Part shown: piece by piece, positions 43,380-58,135 of the stretch
Numbering within the stretch: the stretch's first letter is position 1
Layout: every line of letters begins with the position of its first letter
Assembly (NCBI GenBank): GCA_036898135.1
Contig: CM072517.1
Location: 65,254,104-65,318,103 of the forward strand
Reading direction: 5' to 3'
Origin: Oncomelania hupensis
Taxonomy: Eukaryota > Mollusca > Gastropoda > Littorinimorpha > Pomatiopsidae
DNA: 64,000 nt
The notes under the pieces: model-generated
Told to the model about the DNA's origin: nothing
The model's input: the letters and a program-made list of their open reading frames with translations, nothing else
Databases searched by the model: none
Program-made: the position numbers and the translations under genes

Positions 43380-45660
43380 TCAATGGGGTTCCGCAAAAAT
43401 AGCGAACAGTAGACTATCTCATCCACTTCGAATCGTTTGTTAGAGATGCTCTGGTCAAAGGCGTACATATTGTTTCAGTGCTGTTTGACCTCGAAAAGGC
43501 CTATGACACGGCTTGGAAGTGTGGAATTCTTACAGATCTGGAAGAACTGGGTTCCCGATGAAACTTACCTCTTTTTATAGATAATTGTTTTAACTGAGAG
43601 ACAGTTTGTGGTACGCATTGGTGCTATTTTGTCTGAACAAACGATGGGTGTTTCTCAGGGAAGCATTCTATCTCCTCTTTTGCTCAACATCAAAATTAAC
43701 AATGTGTGACCCGTCATGACAAATACCAGGGTTACGTCTCTCGTAATTGACAAAACCAGTATTGTTTCCCATATTATGAGAGACTTAACCTGGTTGTGTC
43801 ATGAAAGGCCACATATTGTCCACAACGTAAAATCTGGCATGAACAAATCTCTGCTCGTTGATGACTTCTATATCTCGACCAAAGATAACACTCTGGCTGG
43901 GTTCATGTATCAACTTCAACTCTGCATTGACAAGATTCAAAAATAGGCAGAGGAAAACGGTTTCAAGTTTTTTGCTTTCTAAGACCAGTGCATCAATGTT
44001 TACAGATAAAGGAATGACGTTTTGAATCTAGAACTCAGCATTTACTGACATCCCATAAAAAGTGTCCAAACAAGTCAAATTTCTGGGGCTTATATTTGAC
44101 AGAGATTTAAGAGAAAGTTGTCAGAAAGGTTTAAATGTTCTTAAAGTCATCAGTCATATGAATTCGGGAGTTTGCAGACGGACTTTGCTTCTTCTAAATA
44201 ATTTATTAAAAAACATTCTCTTGTACGTTCAAAGAGATCATGGGCGCATGGTTTACAGATTCTCCAGAAAATCTAACCTGAAGGCTCATTCAATACATCA
44301 CCAGGGTCTTCAAATCTGTTTGGGTGCTTTCCGCACCTCTCTAAAGAAAGTCTGTAAGCGGAATCCAGAGAAATTCGCATAATTCAATTATCAAATAAAA
44401 AATGGATGCCGATTCCATCAACGACGACTGTTCAATGTAGAACAATGTTCATTGTATCCAGGATATAATTTTTTTTACAGAGGTGTTCAAGAAAGAGAAT
44501 GCAGTCGCTGCTGCATCAGTCTCAGAGAGAAACTTTGGTCGACAACTGCAGCAACGCGTACCTGATTTTTGCTCTCTCTATATATACTGCAGTTAATAAC
44601 AATTTTACTAGCTTTAAAGTAAGCATACCAAAAAAATACTCCCTTTTGGATCATATCTGACTCATTTTCGGCACTCCAAACCATATCCTATCTCGTAACT
44701 CGAACGTCGCACCACAGACGCCCGTTTAACCAGGGTACTCCATCTTTCTCTTTCCTCAGCAGCCCTGATGTCTTCGCTCAGTGTCAAGCCAGTCCATTCT
44801 CGAATGTTGTCGTCCCACCTCTTTTCCTGTCTCCATCTTCTTCTGCCTCCCTGCACCGGCCGTGCCTTGCAGGATGGTCTTTGCAACACCTGATGCTCTG
44901 GTGACGTGGTCATATCATCGGAGTTTCCGTTTCTTTACCACTGTGAACATGTCATCGTGTTGTCCAATGCCTTGTGTGGTGGTCTATCGGACTTCATCTT
45001 TGGTGACTTACGTGGCCTTCACACTACTCGTGTATATAAGGGGAAAACACCATTGCTGTTGGCACCAGGCCCCGTGGACATGCGAGGCAATACTGTTATA
45101 GATCAAGCGGCAAAAGAAGTACTCAATCATGACTTTCCATCTCAACTTCTTCAGTTTGTTCCTGTATTGATCTTCGCGACTCGCTTTTAATATAAAAAAG
45201 ACTTTGGCATGAAGAGTGTAGTCAAACTAACAGACCCTACCAGATTTGTCTTATCCGTTGACTAACATAGCTTCCACGCCAAAAAAGTAAACTGTGATAG
45301 CACGATAAAATATCGGACACAAGCCGCGATACATGGTTTTCTTTTAAAAAAAAGAAAGAGCCCCCTTGATGTTTTTCCTGTGATACATTATTTTTAGTTC
45401 GTTATTTATTGACTGCATGTTCTGACTGGATTAAAGAGTGAATCCAATGTTTAATACATTAAATTTAAACAAGATTTTCAGAGAAGTTGATTGTAGACAG
45501 AATTTTAAGAGAAACTGGATTTTTTTGTGTTTCAGATTTCAATAGATATGTAACGTCTTAACATACTACTTTTGTGGTCCTGATTGGGATCTATATAGTC
45601 CGCGGGACCCTTTAAACAATGATTGCCAAACTAACTAACTGACCTGAGTTAGCCAGACCC
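43380..45660 (+). pseudogene. LINE (RT plus RNase H) with 3' end
   Basis: Decayed RT: DYLIHFESFVRDALVKGVH, SVLFDLEKAYDTAWKCGIL, MGVSQGSILSPLL, QVKFLGLIFDRDL and HHQGLQICLGAFRTS. The RNase H portion DMRGNTVIDQAAKEVLNHDF follows near 45,080, separated from the RT by an RTE-like insertion. The 3' UTR ends GTCCTGATTGGGATCTATAT, AGTCCGCGGGACC and an (AACT)n tail (45,570-45,655). RT plus RNase H points to the I/Jockey-related group. Its 3' end resembles that of the 575-bp retroposon. Confidence 0.75.
44650..45012 (-). mobile_element. RTE-like LINE tail inserted in the LINE
   Basis: Minus frame VQGGRRRWRQEKRWDDNIRE, WTGLTLSEDIRAAEERERWS, TLVKRASVV, then GAGTTACGAGATAGGATATG. It is the end of the same family as 53.2-54.4 kb and separates the RT and RNase H parts of the host LINE. 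Confidence 0.75.
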
Positions 45661-46164
45661 AGAAGGGCGAAGTGGACGCTGGCCAGCAGACCGAGGTTGA
45701 CCACTGCCAGACGCAGACACGCAGGTCTGACCATACCGTACTCCATTTTACCACGGCGGTAGAGAGTTCCTCAAAACTGAAACACACATGGATAATTATG
45801 AACACAGTATCAATGCGACAGGCGGCAAGGGGAGATAGGTATCTTTAAAGTCCGTGAGATTTTCTTGTTAAAGAACCAACTGGTAGAAAGTTCAACTAAA
45901 AATGAAATACAAATAGCTCCAGGAATATTTTAAGGGCCATAGTGTCAAATGTGTTTGTTGATTTGTAATGACTATACGAGTGTTCATGGGAACAAGCACT
46001 GCTGAAACATTCAAAGATGGTATAATGGACAACCGTCGCTCCAACTGACCTTTGGCTTTTAGGGTCTACTATACCCGCTTTCATAGCACCGCTATTTTTA
46101 GAAATAACTTTGATGCTATTGATAGCCACTTGAACAAAATTAATGGATGTCTATAATTATATCT
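45661..46164. other. intergenic, nothing recognised
   Basis: No gene or repeat family recognised. Confidence 0.4.
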
Positions 46165-46382
46165 GTTACATGCCAAATGTAGATTCAGCCCCGATGCTTG
46201 AATATGTGTAACAGTCGAGTTAGCATCCACGCAGCAAGTTTCCTCAGTAACAAGACGCGTCGTTATAGATTGCAATCAACTTTATTTCGCGAAAGAAACA
46301 AACACCAGCAAATACTCTTCAAACTGAATCGCTCAACTCGCAGACAAGCGCCTAGTTGTAGAAAATTTTAGATCATTCGTGA

Positions 46383-46902
46383 CTACATTACATTACATTA
46401 CATTACATTACATTACATTACATTACATTACATTATTGTTGCTTTAGGTCCAGCGGACTCTTCCGAGCCAAATCAGGACCGGACAACCCCCAATCCGCAT
46501 AAAAGATCTGCCGAAACAACCCTACTGGGAAAACCGAAAGGTCTCCACCAGCCAGTCACTTTACAATAAAGACATCCCAAGCAGGGGACGGCTGAGGCTT
46601 CACCCCAACTTATCGAACCCCTGTTTACAAAAACAAAATAGAATACAAACATCATTATAAATTATCAACAAAACACATACATATAAAATGCCTACATTGC
46701 TAAATAATAACATCATAGGAAGCCCTAGTGACCACCTGGCAGAAAGCGTCCAATATTCCCAAGCTGATCCAACAGACCTCATACACAAATAAGGAATCTT
46801 GTCCCGGAAGAGTTTTCAAGAAAAAAGGTAGGAGACTGGTCTAGCGAAGAAGACGATAGTATAGCAGATTGATAGAACAGAGCAGGAATGAGAAAGAGCA
46901 AA
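46383..46902 (-). mobile_element. retroposon copy F
   Basis: Minus-strand copy of the 575-bp family with a long (TAATG)n tail (46,383-46,433), truncated at its 5' end near GAGCAAA, so the TATA segment is missing. Confidence 0.85.
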
Positions 46903-47119
46903 CGACGTAATCAATATCCAGTCAGAACAAAGATCGTCACAGGAAACACGCACTGTGTCACTACACGGTTCTGTATTTGAACACTTGCCATCAGATAGAT
47001 CGCGAACCCTTTGTCTGTGGCAAACAAAATAATCCCTTAAAGATCTTGATGTCGCTGCAACAACATCGACCGAAGTAAACGAGCGAGCGTTCTGCAAAAC
47101 TACAAAGAAAGAAAGAGAA

Positions 47120-47190
47120 AAACAGATTTATCTTATATAGGGCACTTGCAAGCTCAGAGAGCTTCTCAAGGCGCTGGCCCGTAATATCCA
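47120..47190 (-). repeat. SINE tail
   Basis: ATCTTATATAGGGCACTTGC...CTTCTCAAGGCGCTGG is a minus-strand SINE end. Confidence 0.6.
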
Positions 47191-47574
47191 GCAATCACAA
47201 AATAGTTTACCAAACCAAAAAGTAAACTAAAGCTATCCCTTTTCGCACCATGCGCGTAAAAATGCCTGTGCTCATCCTGTTCGTAATAGTCGTCACAATA
47301 TTAAAACCGCGATTTTGAATACGTACTGTTTGGATTTTTTTAACAAGCACGGCAACACACCCTGGGATTTTGAAAAAGTTCAGTGACCCTGAAATTGTAA
47401 TTTGTGGATCTTTTATATTTTAAAATAATTATAATTATTAGTTTCCACAGCTGGTCACTTGGGAAAGTAAAACGTTTGGTAATAAATATGAATAATGTAA
47501 TTATTATTGCGAGAACATTCTGAAGAAAAATTAAGGAAATGTGTTATATGTAAGTCAAAGGAAACACATCAGGA

Positions 47575-50220
<2,646 letters not shown>

Positions 50221-51590
50221 ATAAATTACGAATGTATACATTTTGAAAAAAATCACAAACTTTTATTTTCTGACGATTCCTGGCTGTCTTTTTATCACAG
50301 AAGGTATAGACTATTATAGGTCTATTGCATGAAGCCTCACTCAGCAATCTTTCACATTACATGTTCACCAGTTTGAATTTGTTTTTGTCTGACCATGTCA
50401 TTGCTTTTCAGGTGTTAATTTATCTGTCTGTCTGTTGGCCCCAGAAGAAAGCGGTACACGGTGGAACTTCACTTTCTGGCTATAAACCTTAGGCACTCGT
50501 GTCGTCACAATTCCACGTTAAAGCACCCGGACCATTTCTGTCGAAAGAATAGACGATCGTTTCAAATAAACTCACGTACAGACTTAGATTCATTCAATAG
50601 CTGAGTGGTCCATGGAGATGAACATTATGCAGGATTGCAGTAAAGTGGGGTCTTTTGACAGTTGGTCTTCAATCTTCACTTTTGGACGTTTGTTCAATCT
50701 TCACTTTGAGGAGTTCATAGAAAGAACTTTTTGTTTGTTTGTTTTACTCCGAATTACTTTTTACGTTCAATTACTTGTAAAATATTACTTAACTGCAATA
50801 AAGGTACATAAGCCTACATTTTAAAACAATAAATAAATACATGATTTTTCAACAATAAATACATAAATTAAATAATAAATACCTCAAAATATAAAATGTT
50901 ATCCAAAATCCTTTTTGTCTCCTAAAATTCAAACTGTACTAAAAAGGAATAAATAAAGAATAGCACAAATAAATACATTAATAAACATCCCAGATTTAAA
51001 TGACATAGCTAAGCACGACATACTGTTACATTGGTACGACATTTCTGTATGTCAATAGTTCCCGTCCATTTTATTTTAAATAAAATTAATGTTTGCGCTA
51101 CTACCACACACAACAACAACAACAAAGCAACGCAGTGAAATATTCAAATACTCGTACACATTTTAACTCCAATTCATTCATTGTCCTCTTCATACAAAAC
51201 CTTTTCTTTTTTCACTTTTTTCACACAGTAGATTTAAATAATCACAGTGGAACGCATCCGCCTAGGTCTATGAGCAATCTGGCAAGACTACAAAATGAAG
51301 GTGCTGTTTGGCAAGTCTTCGCAACACAGAGTATTCAACATTCTCCGAGTTGTGGCCAGAGCAACCAGAGGTGTGAACAGCCTGATGAATTAATTATGAA
51401 TTTATGGTTACACGAATCTGAGATACACTTTATCAGGACTTCAGCATGGGGGCTGAATCAATTACTGATAGAAAAACACCAACATCACAAGTGTAACACA
51501 GTCCTTATTTATCACTCATTGGCAATAAATTATCTTGAATTGAATCGAATTGAAGTTAATGCAAACAGTTTTTCTATGTAATTATCTAAA
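50221..51590 (+). other. non-coding; LINE-like 3' end near 51.5 kb
   Basis: No supported gene. At 51,525-51,560 GGCAATAAATTATCTTGAAT followed by TGAATCGAATTGAAG looks like a LINE 3' end with an (AATTG)n tail. The open frame 51,093-51,581 has no recognisable domain. Confidence 0.4.
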
Positions 51591-51622
51591 TCGTCTCTCT
51601 GTCTCTCTCTCTGTCTCTGTCT

Positions 51623-51662
<40 letters not shown>
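51591..51662. repeat. (CT)n microsatellite
   Basis: CT run with TG interruptions. Confidence 0.95.
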
Positions 51663-51665
<3 letters not shown>

Positions 51666-51679
51666 TCTATCATTTTCCT

Positions 51680-52039
51680 AGTTGGGGTGCCGGGGGTTTC
51701 AGTATAAATAATATCCCCACTTTCTGGAAATTTAGTGCTTTACATTCCCACTGCCGCTGTCTTTCTCATTTGCTCTTTCTCATTCCTACTCTGTTCTATC
51801 AATCTGATATACTATCTTCTTCTTCGCTAGACCAGTCACCTACCTTTTTTCTTGAAAACTCTTCAGGGACAAGACTTTTTATATGTGTGTGAGGTCTGTT
51901 GGATCAGCTTGGGAATATTGGACGCTTTCTGCCAGGTGGTCACTAGGGCTTCCTATGATGTTATTATTTAGCAATGTAGGCATTTTATATGTATGTGTTT
52001 TGTTGATAATTTATAATGATGTTTGTATTCCATTTTGTA

Positions 52040-52045
<6 letters not shown>
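51680..52045 (+). mobile_element. retroposon copy G, 3' deleted
   Basis: Starts GTTGGGGTGCCGGGGGTTTC with TATAAATA, follows the family to TTGTATTCCATTTTGT, then jumps to a short TAATGTA tail and (CT)n. About 190 bp before the 3' tail are missing. Confidence 0.8.

Positions 52046-52046
<1 letters not shown>

Positions 52047-52101
<55 letters not shown>
52047..52101. repeat. (CT)n microsatellite
   Basis: CT run with a CTAT interruption. Confidence 0.95.
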
Positions 52102-52107
<6 letters not shown>

Positions 52108-53196
52108 TTTCGTAGTAATTTGTTTTTAAATTCTTACCATTTTTAAGGTTTGTGTTCGTTTCAAATCAAGTTTATGTTAATTATTTTGATTGTTCTGAAC
52201 TTTTTTTTTCTTCTTTTTTTTTCTTTTTAAACTTTTACCATTTTATTAAGGACTAGCTGTAAGACAGGTTCTTAGGACCTACTGCTATTATCCAATTAAA
52301 GGTTTCGACTTCGACCTCTCTCTCTCGCTCTCTGTAGTCTGTGATTATGAATCTACACCCTTCCCAACCTGCCTTACTTATTCCACCCTACACTCCCCTT
52401 CTTTTCTTTCTCCCTTCCACACACCCCCCTCCCCCCCTTTTTTCTCCGCCGTCTCCCTCCTCTCTTCAAGCTACCGCCTTCGTCAATCTTGTTTTTCAGT
52501 CCACGAGCGACATTAATGAGTATTTTCTACTCAACAGAACTTTGAGTTGGCGCATCAGAGGATCTCATCTTAAATTGCCTAATACCAAAGGCCCTAATCT
52601 GTACTTGCATTTTCTTTTTTTTTTCTTTTTTAAATGTGTTCTACATCCGCTTGACCTCTCTTGGCGATCGAGTGTCAATCAACCTACTTAACTGACCACA
52701 GGCGCCCAAATCTATAGTGCGGAGAGAGACTCGCGCGTTACAAAAAGCTATGCACAAGCATTCACACACCACAGGCCAACACACACACACACACACACCC
52801 ACACGCACACACATTCACACATACGATTCGAGCCCCGCAATCTTGCCAAACTGGGAGCTTAATCTGATAAGGACCGTAACTTCGTAGGTCAAAATACGTG
52901 CGGTGAAGACATCAAAGTCAGATAAATAATGGTCTAAAGGCAGATGTCAGATGCGTTTAAGTCAGAAACGACATTGAATGACGCTAGATAAGGACAAAAA
53001 TCTCTTTTATTACAATTAGCCAAAGGACCGCGAACACTGTATGTCAAAAACCTATGTTGTTAACGCATGTAACATTTTCCGTTGCAGATTGTTATGAAGT
53101 GGATGTATAGGATTTTAAAATGTTATTATTTACTTTGGTTTAGCATTGTAGGTTCTCTATTTTAACTCATTTCTTCATACATGAACAAAGTTATTT
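52102..53196. other. non-coding; T-rich and CA-rich patches
   Basis: No gene seen. T-rich tract 52,200-52,260, C-rich 52,380-52,450, CA run 52,781-52,815. Confidence 0.45.
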
Positions 53197-54380
53197 ACAA
53201 GACAGAAAAAGAAGCAATATACCAGAATAATCTCCGAGAAATACCTACAGCACCAACAACATCTATTTTATGTGTTTGTAGACTTCAAGAAAGCGTTTGA
53301 TCGAGTCGGACATGCAGCTCTTTGGGCAACCATGAGTGTGTACAACATCAGCCTTAAAATTATTGAAGTAATCAAAAACCTGTATGACAAACCTACCAGT
53401 GCAGTCCTCCACAACAGCGCCATCGGCAACTGGTTCAGAACAACAATCAGGGTGCGTCAAGGGTGCCTATTCTCTCCAACACTCTTTAACATCTTCCTAG
53501 AGCGCATCATGTCAGATGCCCTTGCAGAGTACGAAGGCATAGAAAACATAGGGGGTAGAGCAATCTCCAACCTCCGTTTTGCGGATGACATTCATGGATT
53601 GGCTGGAGGGGAACAAGAACTTGAACAGCTAGTACAGAGGCTTGACACCACCTCCAGAGCCTGTGGAATGGAAATAAGTGCAGAGAAGACCACAATGATG
53701 ATCAAGAACACCAATGACATCAACACGGACATCAAAGTCCAAGGCCAATCCCTGAACACAGTGCATAGCTTCAAGTATCTATGGGCCATTGTATCAGACA
53801 ATGGGTCCCGACAGGAAGTCCTCTTCAAGATCGCACAAACAACTGCTGCCCTGACAAGGTTGTCGCCCATTTTGAAAGACAGTCTACATTCCAAGGTACG
53901 GCTGCTGCGCTCCCTTGTCATCTTCATCTTCCTATAAGCTTGCGAAACATGGACACTCACAGCAGATCTACAACGAAGAATACAAAGCATGGAGATCAGG
54001 TGCTACAGAAGATTTCTGGGCATTTCCTATATCCAGCACATCACCAACGACGAAGTCCGACAGATCATCACACAAGTCATTGGACAACACGATGACATGC
54101 TCACAGTTGTGAAGAAACGGAAACTCCGATGGTATGGCCACATCTCCAGATCAGCAACCCTTGCAAAAACCATCCTGCAAGGCATGGTGCAAGAAGGCAG
54201 AAGAAGAGGGAGACAGAAAAAGAGGTGGGGGAACAACATTCGAGAATGGACTGGTTTGACACTGAGCGAAGCCATGAGGGTTGCTGAGGACAGAGAAAAT
54301 TGGAGTACGCTGGTTAAACGATTATTTGTGGTGCCCCAACGACCTTCGAGTTGCGGGATATGATATGATATGATAGCAAT
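53197..54380 (+). pseudogene. RTE-like LINE RT and C-terminus
   Basis: Near-complete 3' half of an ORF2: IISEKYLQHQQHLFYVFVDF, KKAFDRVGHAALW, RVRQGCLFSPTLFNIFLERI, ISNLRFADDIHGLAGG (catalytic FADD), ISAEKTTMMI and LNTVHSFKYLWAIVSDNGS. A stop at 53,935 precedes ACETWTLTADLQRRIQ, then RRFLGISYIQHITNDEV, KLRWYGHISRS and GRQKKRWGNNIREWTGL. The tail is GGGATATGATATGATATGAT. One stop plus one frame change spoil it. Tail-only copies lie at 1.6, 44.7, 49.2, 58.1 and 58.5 kb. Confidence 0.85.
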
Positions 54381-54424
54381 GTGTGGAAGCAAATAAAGGA
54401 ATTAATTAAAGATCAGTCCACATT

Positions 54425-54465
54425 CACTCACACACACACACACGCGCGCGCACCCACCCACACAC

Positions 54466-54507
<42 letters not shown>

Positions 54508-54510
54508 CCA
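54425..54510. repeat. (CA)n microsatellite
   Basis: CA run with CGCG and CCCA interruptions. Confidence 0.95.
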
Positions 54511-54595
54511 CGCCCTCGTTGGGCGCCAGATGATTTGAAGTGGATGTATAGGTTTTTAAAATGTTATTATTTATATTGGCTTAGCTCAATATTTG

Positions 54596-55045
54596 CCCGG
54601 ACTGCTTCTTTGACGAGAGCCTGGACGTGACCCTGGATTGCTTTACTGTCGTGACCCCTGATATGACCCCGGATTGCTTCATCGGCGTGGTCCTGGAATG
54701 CTTCGTTGACGTCACCTTCGATGTTGCCATGGACTGCTTCGTAGACTTGACCCTAGATGTGACCCTGGACGTAGCCCTAGACTGTTTTACTGATGTGCCT
54801 TCTGATAGCCTCATCGACTTGACACCGGACTGTTTCGTTAACCTGACTACGGACTGCAGTTTTGACGTGGCTCCGGATTGCTTCTTTGAAGTGACCCTGG
54901 ACGTGACCTTTGACTACTTGGTTAATGTGACCCTGGACTTGGCCCTTGATTGCCTGGTTGGCGTGACTTCTAACCTCTTCTTTCTCGTGACCCAGGAGTG
55001 CTTCATTGACATGTTCTCGGGTGGCTTCATCAACGTGTCCCGGAC
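54596..55045 (+). other. 12-bp-periodic open sequence of unknown nature
   Basis: About 450 bp are built of diverged 12-bp units. The plus frame is a four-residue repeat xxxD (VTLD, CFTD, VTPD, CFVD, LTPD, VALD). Minus frames read as xxxS (TKQS, RVTS, KVTS) or, at 54,777-55,050, a helical pattern HVNEALLG / HVKTAVRS / QVDEAIRR. Open frames persist on both strands despite strong divergence between units. I cannot tell whether this is an exon of a repeat protein or an old minisatellite; no splice sites or start could be fixed. Confidence 0.5.
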
Positions 55046-55067
55046 TGCTATAGAGGGAGGTAGGGTC

Positions 55068-55263
<196 letters not shown>

Positions 55264-55308
55264 AGACCATGTTGGAGATGATTACACAGAGAAACTGTCG
55301 TCACCGTT

Positions 55309-55422
55309 GCCATCATCATCATCATCATCGTTGCCGTCATCATGCCATCGTTACCTTTATTATCATCGTCATCATCGTCGTCATCATTACTATCCTCATC
55401 ACCGTCATCATTGTCGCCGTCA
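55309..55422. repeat. (CAT)n-like triplet tract
   Basis: Imperfect CAT/CGT/TCA triplets up to the retroposon insertion. Confidence 0.85.
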
Positions 55423-56007
55423 ACCCCAGTTGAGGTGCCGGGGGTTTCAGTATAAATAGTATCCCCACTTTCTGGAAATTTAGTGCTTTAAATTCCCACT
55501 GTCGCTGTCTTTCTCATTTGCTCTTTCTCATTCCTGCTCTTTTCTATCAATCTGCTATACTATCGTCTTCTTCGCTAGACCAGTCTCCTACCTTTTTTCT
55601 TGAAAACTCTTCCGGGACAAGACTCCTTGTTTGTGTATGAGGTCTGTTGGATCAGCTTGGGAATATTGGACGCTTTCTGCCAGGTGGTAACTAGGGCTTC
55701 CTATGATGTTATTATTTAGCAATGTAGGAATTTTATATGTATGTGTTTTGTTGATAATTTATAATGATGTTTGTATTCTATTTTGTTTTTGTAAACGGGG
55801 TTTCGATAAGTTGGGGTGAAGCCTCAGCCGTCCCCTGCGTGGGATGTCTTTATTTTAAAGTGACTGGCTGGTGGAGAGCTTTCGGTTTTACCACTAGGGT
55901 TGTTTCAGCAGATCTTTTATGCGGATCGGGGGTTGTCCGGTCCTGATTTGGCTCGGAAGAGTCCGCTGGACCTAAAGCAATAATAATGTAATGTAATGTC
56001 GCCGTCA
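55412..56007 (+). mobile_element. retroposon copy H with 11-bp TSD
   Basis: Full-length copy at 55,423-55,996 (574 bp), TATAAATAG near its start and an (ATGTA)n tail. Perfect duplication TGTCGCCGTCA at 55,412-55,422 and 55,997-56,007. This is the best reference copy of the family. Confidence 0.9.
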
Positions 56008-57002
56008 TAGCATCGTCAGCAACAATTGTTATTTTTGTAATTTTTTAAAATTGTTTATATTCGTGGAGCTCATGTTCCAGCGATTGTTGTTGTTTTTAGT
56101 CTTATTATTTTACTTACATGCTGCCGGAGAAGGCTGTGTCGACTGCGGTCATTTGGACGAATAGGAAGTGTATGTCTTATATTGTAATGTTTCTTTATGC
56201 GTCATCACAAAACATCGCTCCAGCATTAATGCATTTGGACTAATAACATCTCGTATCTTAGATCTTGTTATCTAGTTTCGATGGGATCTCAGGCGTACCG
56301 TAGGCACAATTGGAGTTAGGTCCTCTGAGACCTTCCCCCCACCTTGAATGGTTCTGAAGAGATCAAAACGCTCTACGCGTTTCCTGAATGATTTTATAAA
56401 TTGCGTCTAACCGGAGTAAGTCTATACAAGGTGTTTCTATAGTGTGTCGAATCCAACCGGATAGCATGAATGGCTATGCCGCCGTCTCGATCCATTGGCG
56501 GGATAACAAAGATCCCGTCTTCCCTACCTCTCCCTACCTCCCCCAACCTCTCAAACATCGTCTGCCTGGCATCAAACCTTTGCCGTTATCTGCACCGACA
56601 GCGCTGCATGCTAATGTGGGTCAAATCATCTGTGGCACAGATTTGATATGGCATCGTGCGTAAATGTCACAGCCTCTCTCCATCAATGTTTTTTTAAGAT
56701 AAACAAGGTTACATCTTTTCTTCCTCAGGCGGGAACCTTTTGTTTCGCTGTTGTCAAGATAGAACAGAGTCTAGGGCAGATAGTAGAGGACGACAGATGA
56801 CGCAGTGACTCAAAGTAACGTTTTAAGATTGTGATAATGACGATGCCAAATTTACAAGTGTATGTAGAATGGACAGCAATGATCATGGGTATGTACAGAT
56901 GACGCTGAGGCGTGGCGATGATGACGGCGAATGTGAAGTTGTAGTGTCGTGAAGGGTAACTAAAATAGGAAATAAGAAATGAATAATAACGGAAATAACG
57001 GA
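56008..57002. other. intergenic, nothing recognised
   Basis: No gene or repeat family supported; the ORF at 56,442-56,663 has no recognisable domain. Confidence 0.45.
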
Positions 57003-57078
<76 letters not shown>

Positions 57079-57080
57079 GA
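57003..57080. repeat. (TTA)n microsatellite
   Basis: About 26 TTA units, adjoining the SINE tail. Confidence 0.95.
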
Positions 57081-57518
57081 GGATTTTTATAGCGCACTTA
57101 TCTCGCCGTACTTGACCAGACTCTAGGCGCTGACCGATACAGGATCTAACTCAAACCGCCCGAGACGCCCACCCGCAGCCTTTGGGCGCATGGTCTGACG
57201 CCCGGACAACTGAGCACTATCCTGGCCTGCTAGCAGGGATGGGGGAGAAGGACCAAGTGCATGCTGAGTGTGTTCTTGTTACCAGCACTCACCCGTCTAG
57301 GACATGAGCGTCAGGATCTTTAAAGTCCGTTATGATGGAATGTATGCGACACACAGACTAGACCTCGGTTTACACTCTCATCCGAAAGAGTAGGAAACGG
57401 GAGTAAAGTGTCTTTCCCAGGGACACAACACAATGGCCCGGACAGGGCTCGAACCCGGGACGTTCAGATCCGCAAGCCAAAGCACTACCATTAGACCACC
57501 GTGCCACCGTGGTTTGTT
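57081..57518 (-). repeat. long tRNA-derived SINE
   Basis: Minus strand: GGCACGGTGGTCTAATGGTA (A box) and CCGGGTTCGAGCCCTGTCCG (B box), a body of about 330 bp shared in part with 42,640-42,965, and a GCGCTATAAAAATCC tail next to (TTA)n. Confidence 0.85.
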
Positions 57519-57634
57519 CACTTCGTTCCAGGGACTCTGGGTCTGGTAAAGGGTAATTGTAGATTATACCGGAGCGTATAGCGACTACTGATCACATTAT
57601 TCTGACACCGGTTATGGGAAAATAATATGGTCAC

Positions 57635-57715
57635 ACGTTGGACAATCCGGGAGTCGAACCATGTACCTTTCGGTTACTAATAAGCCGCTCTACCAACTCA
57701 GCTACCGGGCCCCAC

Positions 57716-57717
<2 letters not shown>
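57635..57717 (-). repeat. tRNA-like sequence
   Basis: GGCCCGGTAGCTGAGTTGGTAG...GGTTCGACTCCCGGATTG on the minus strand has good A and B boxes. The anticodon arm is unconvincing, so a SINE head is more likely than a functional tRNA. Confidence 0.6.

Positions 57718-57718
<1 letters not shown>

Positions 57719-57756
<38 letters not shown>
57719..57756. repeat. (CT)n microsatellite
   Basis: About 18 CT units. Confidence 0.95.
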
Positions 57757-57757
<1 letters not shown>

Positions 57758-58135
57758 CCGGGTCGATACAGCCTCTAACTATCATTGATCCTTGGTATAT
57801 GAAGGTGAACAATGCTCATACATGATGGTACCTACTTCATAAGGGCATCGGAATGTTTGTATATAATGTGTGCGTGTTGAAGTAAGTGAGAAAATCAATG
57901 AATGCTTTATAGATTATGTGAAGCAGATTAGTAGTTTTACCTAATTGTCTCCCTTGGTTTTGAACTGTTACCATGTTAAGAATTGATTGTGTTTTTTTTG
58001 GGTGGTCTTTTTTATTTATTTATTTGTATTTTATATAATATTTGTTGCTTTACAATCACAAGGTATACATGAAATACATCAAATTGGAATGTTGTCCACA
58101 ATGAAGGTCCGGTAGGCGATGATAAGCGTAGATTA

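Larger units (their letters stand above)
46177..47230 (-). mobile_element. degenerate LTR-like sequence with retroposon inside
   Basis: GATTCAGCCCCGATGCTTGAA and GTTAGCATCCACGCAGC at 46,183-46,235 match the Gypsy LTR family. Similar LTR-like sequence resumes after 46,902 (CAACAACATCGACCGAAG). Exact ends were not found. Confidence 0.5.

Noticed and set aside
51093..51581. 162-codon ORF
   Set aside because: No recognisable domain, and it ends in a LINE-like AATTG tail; probably chance.
56442..56663. 73-codon ORF
   Set aside because: Short, no domain, no splice or start support.
57635..57717. Possible functional tRNA gene
   Set aside because: No convincing anticodon stem; it is surrounded by SINE-type sequence.
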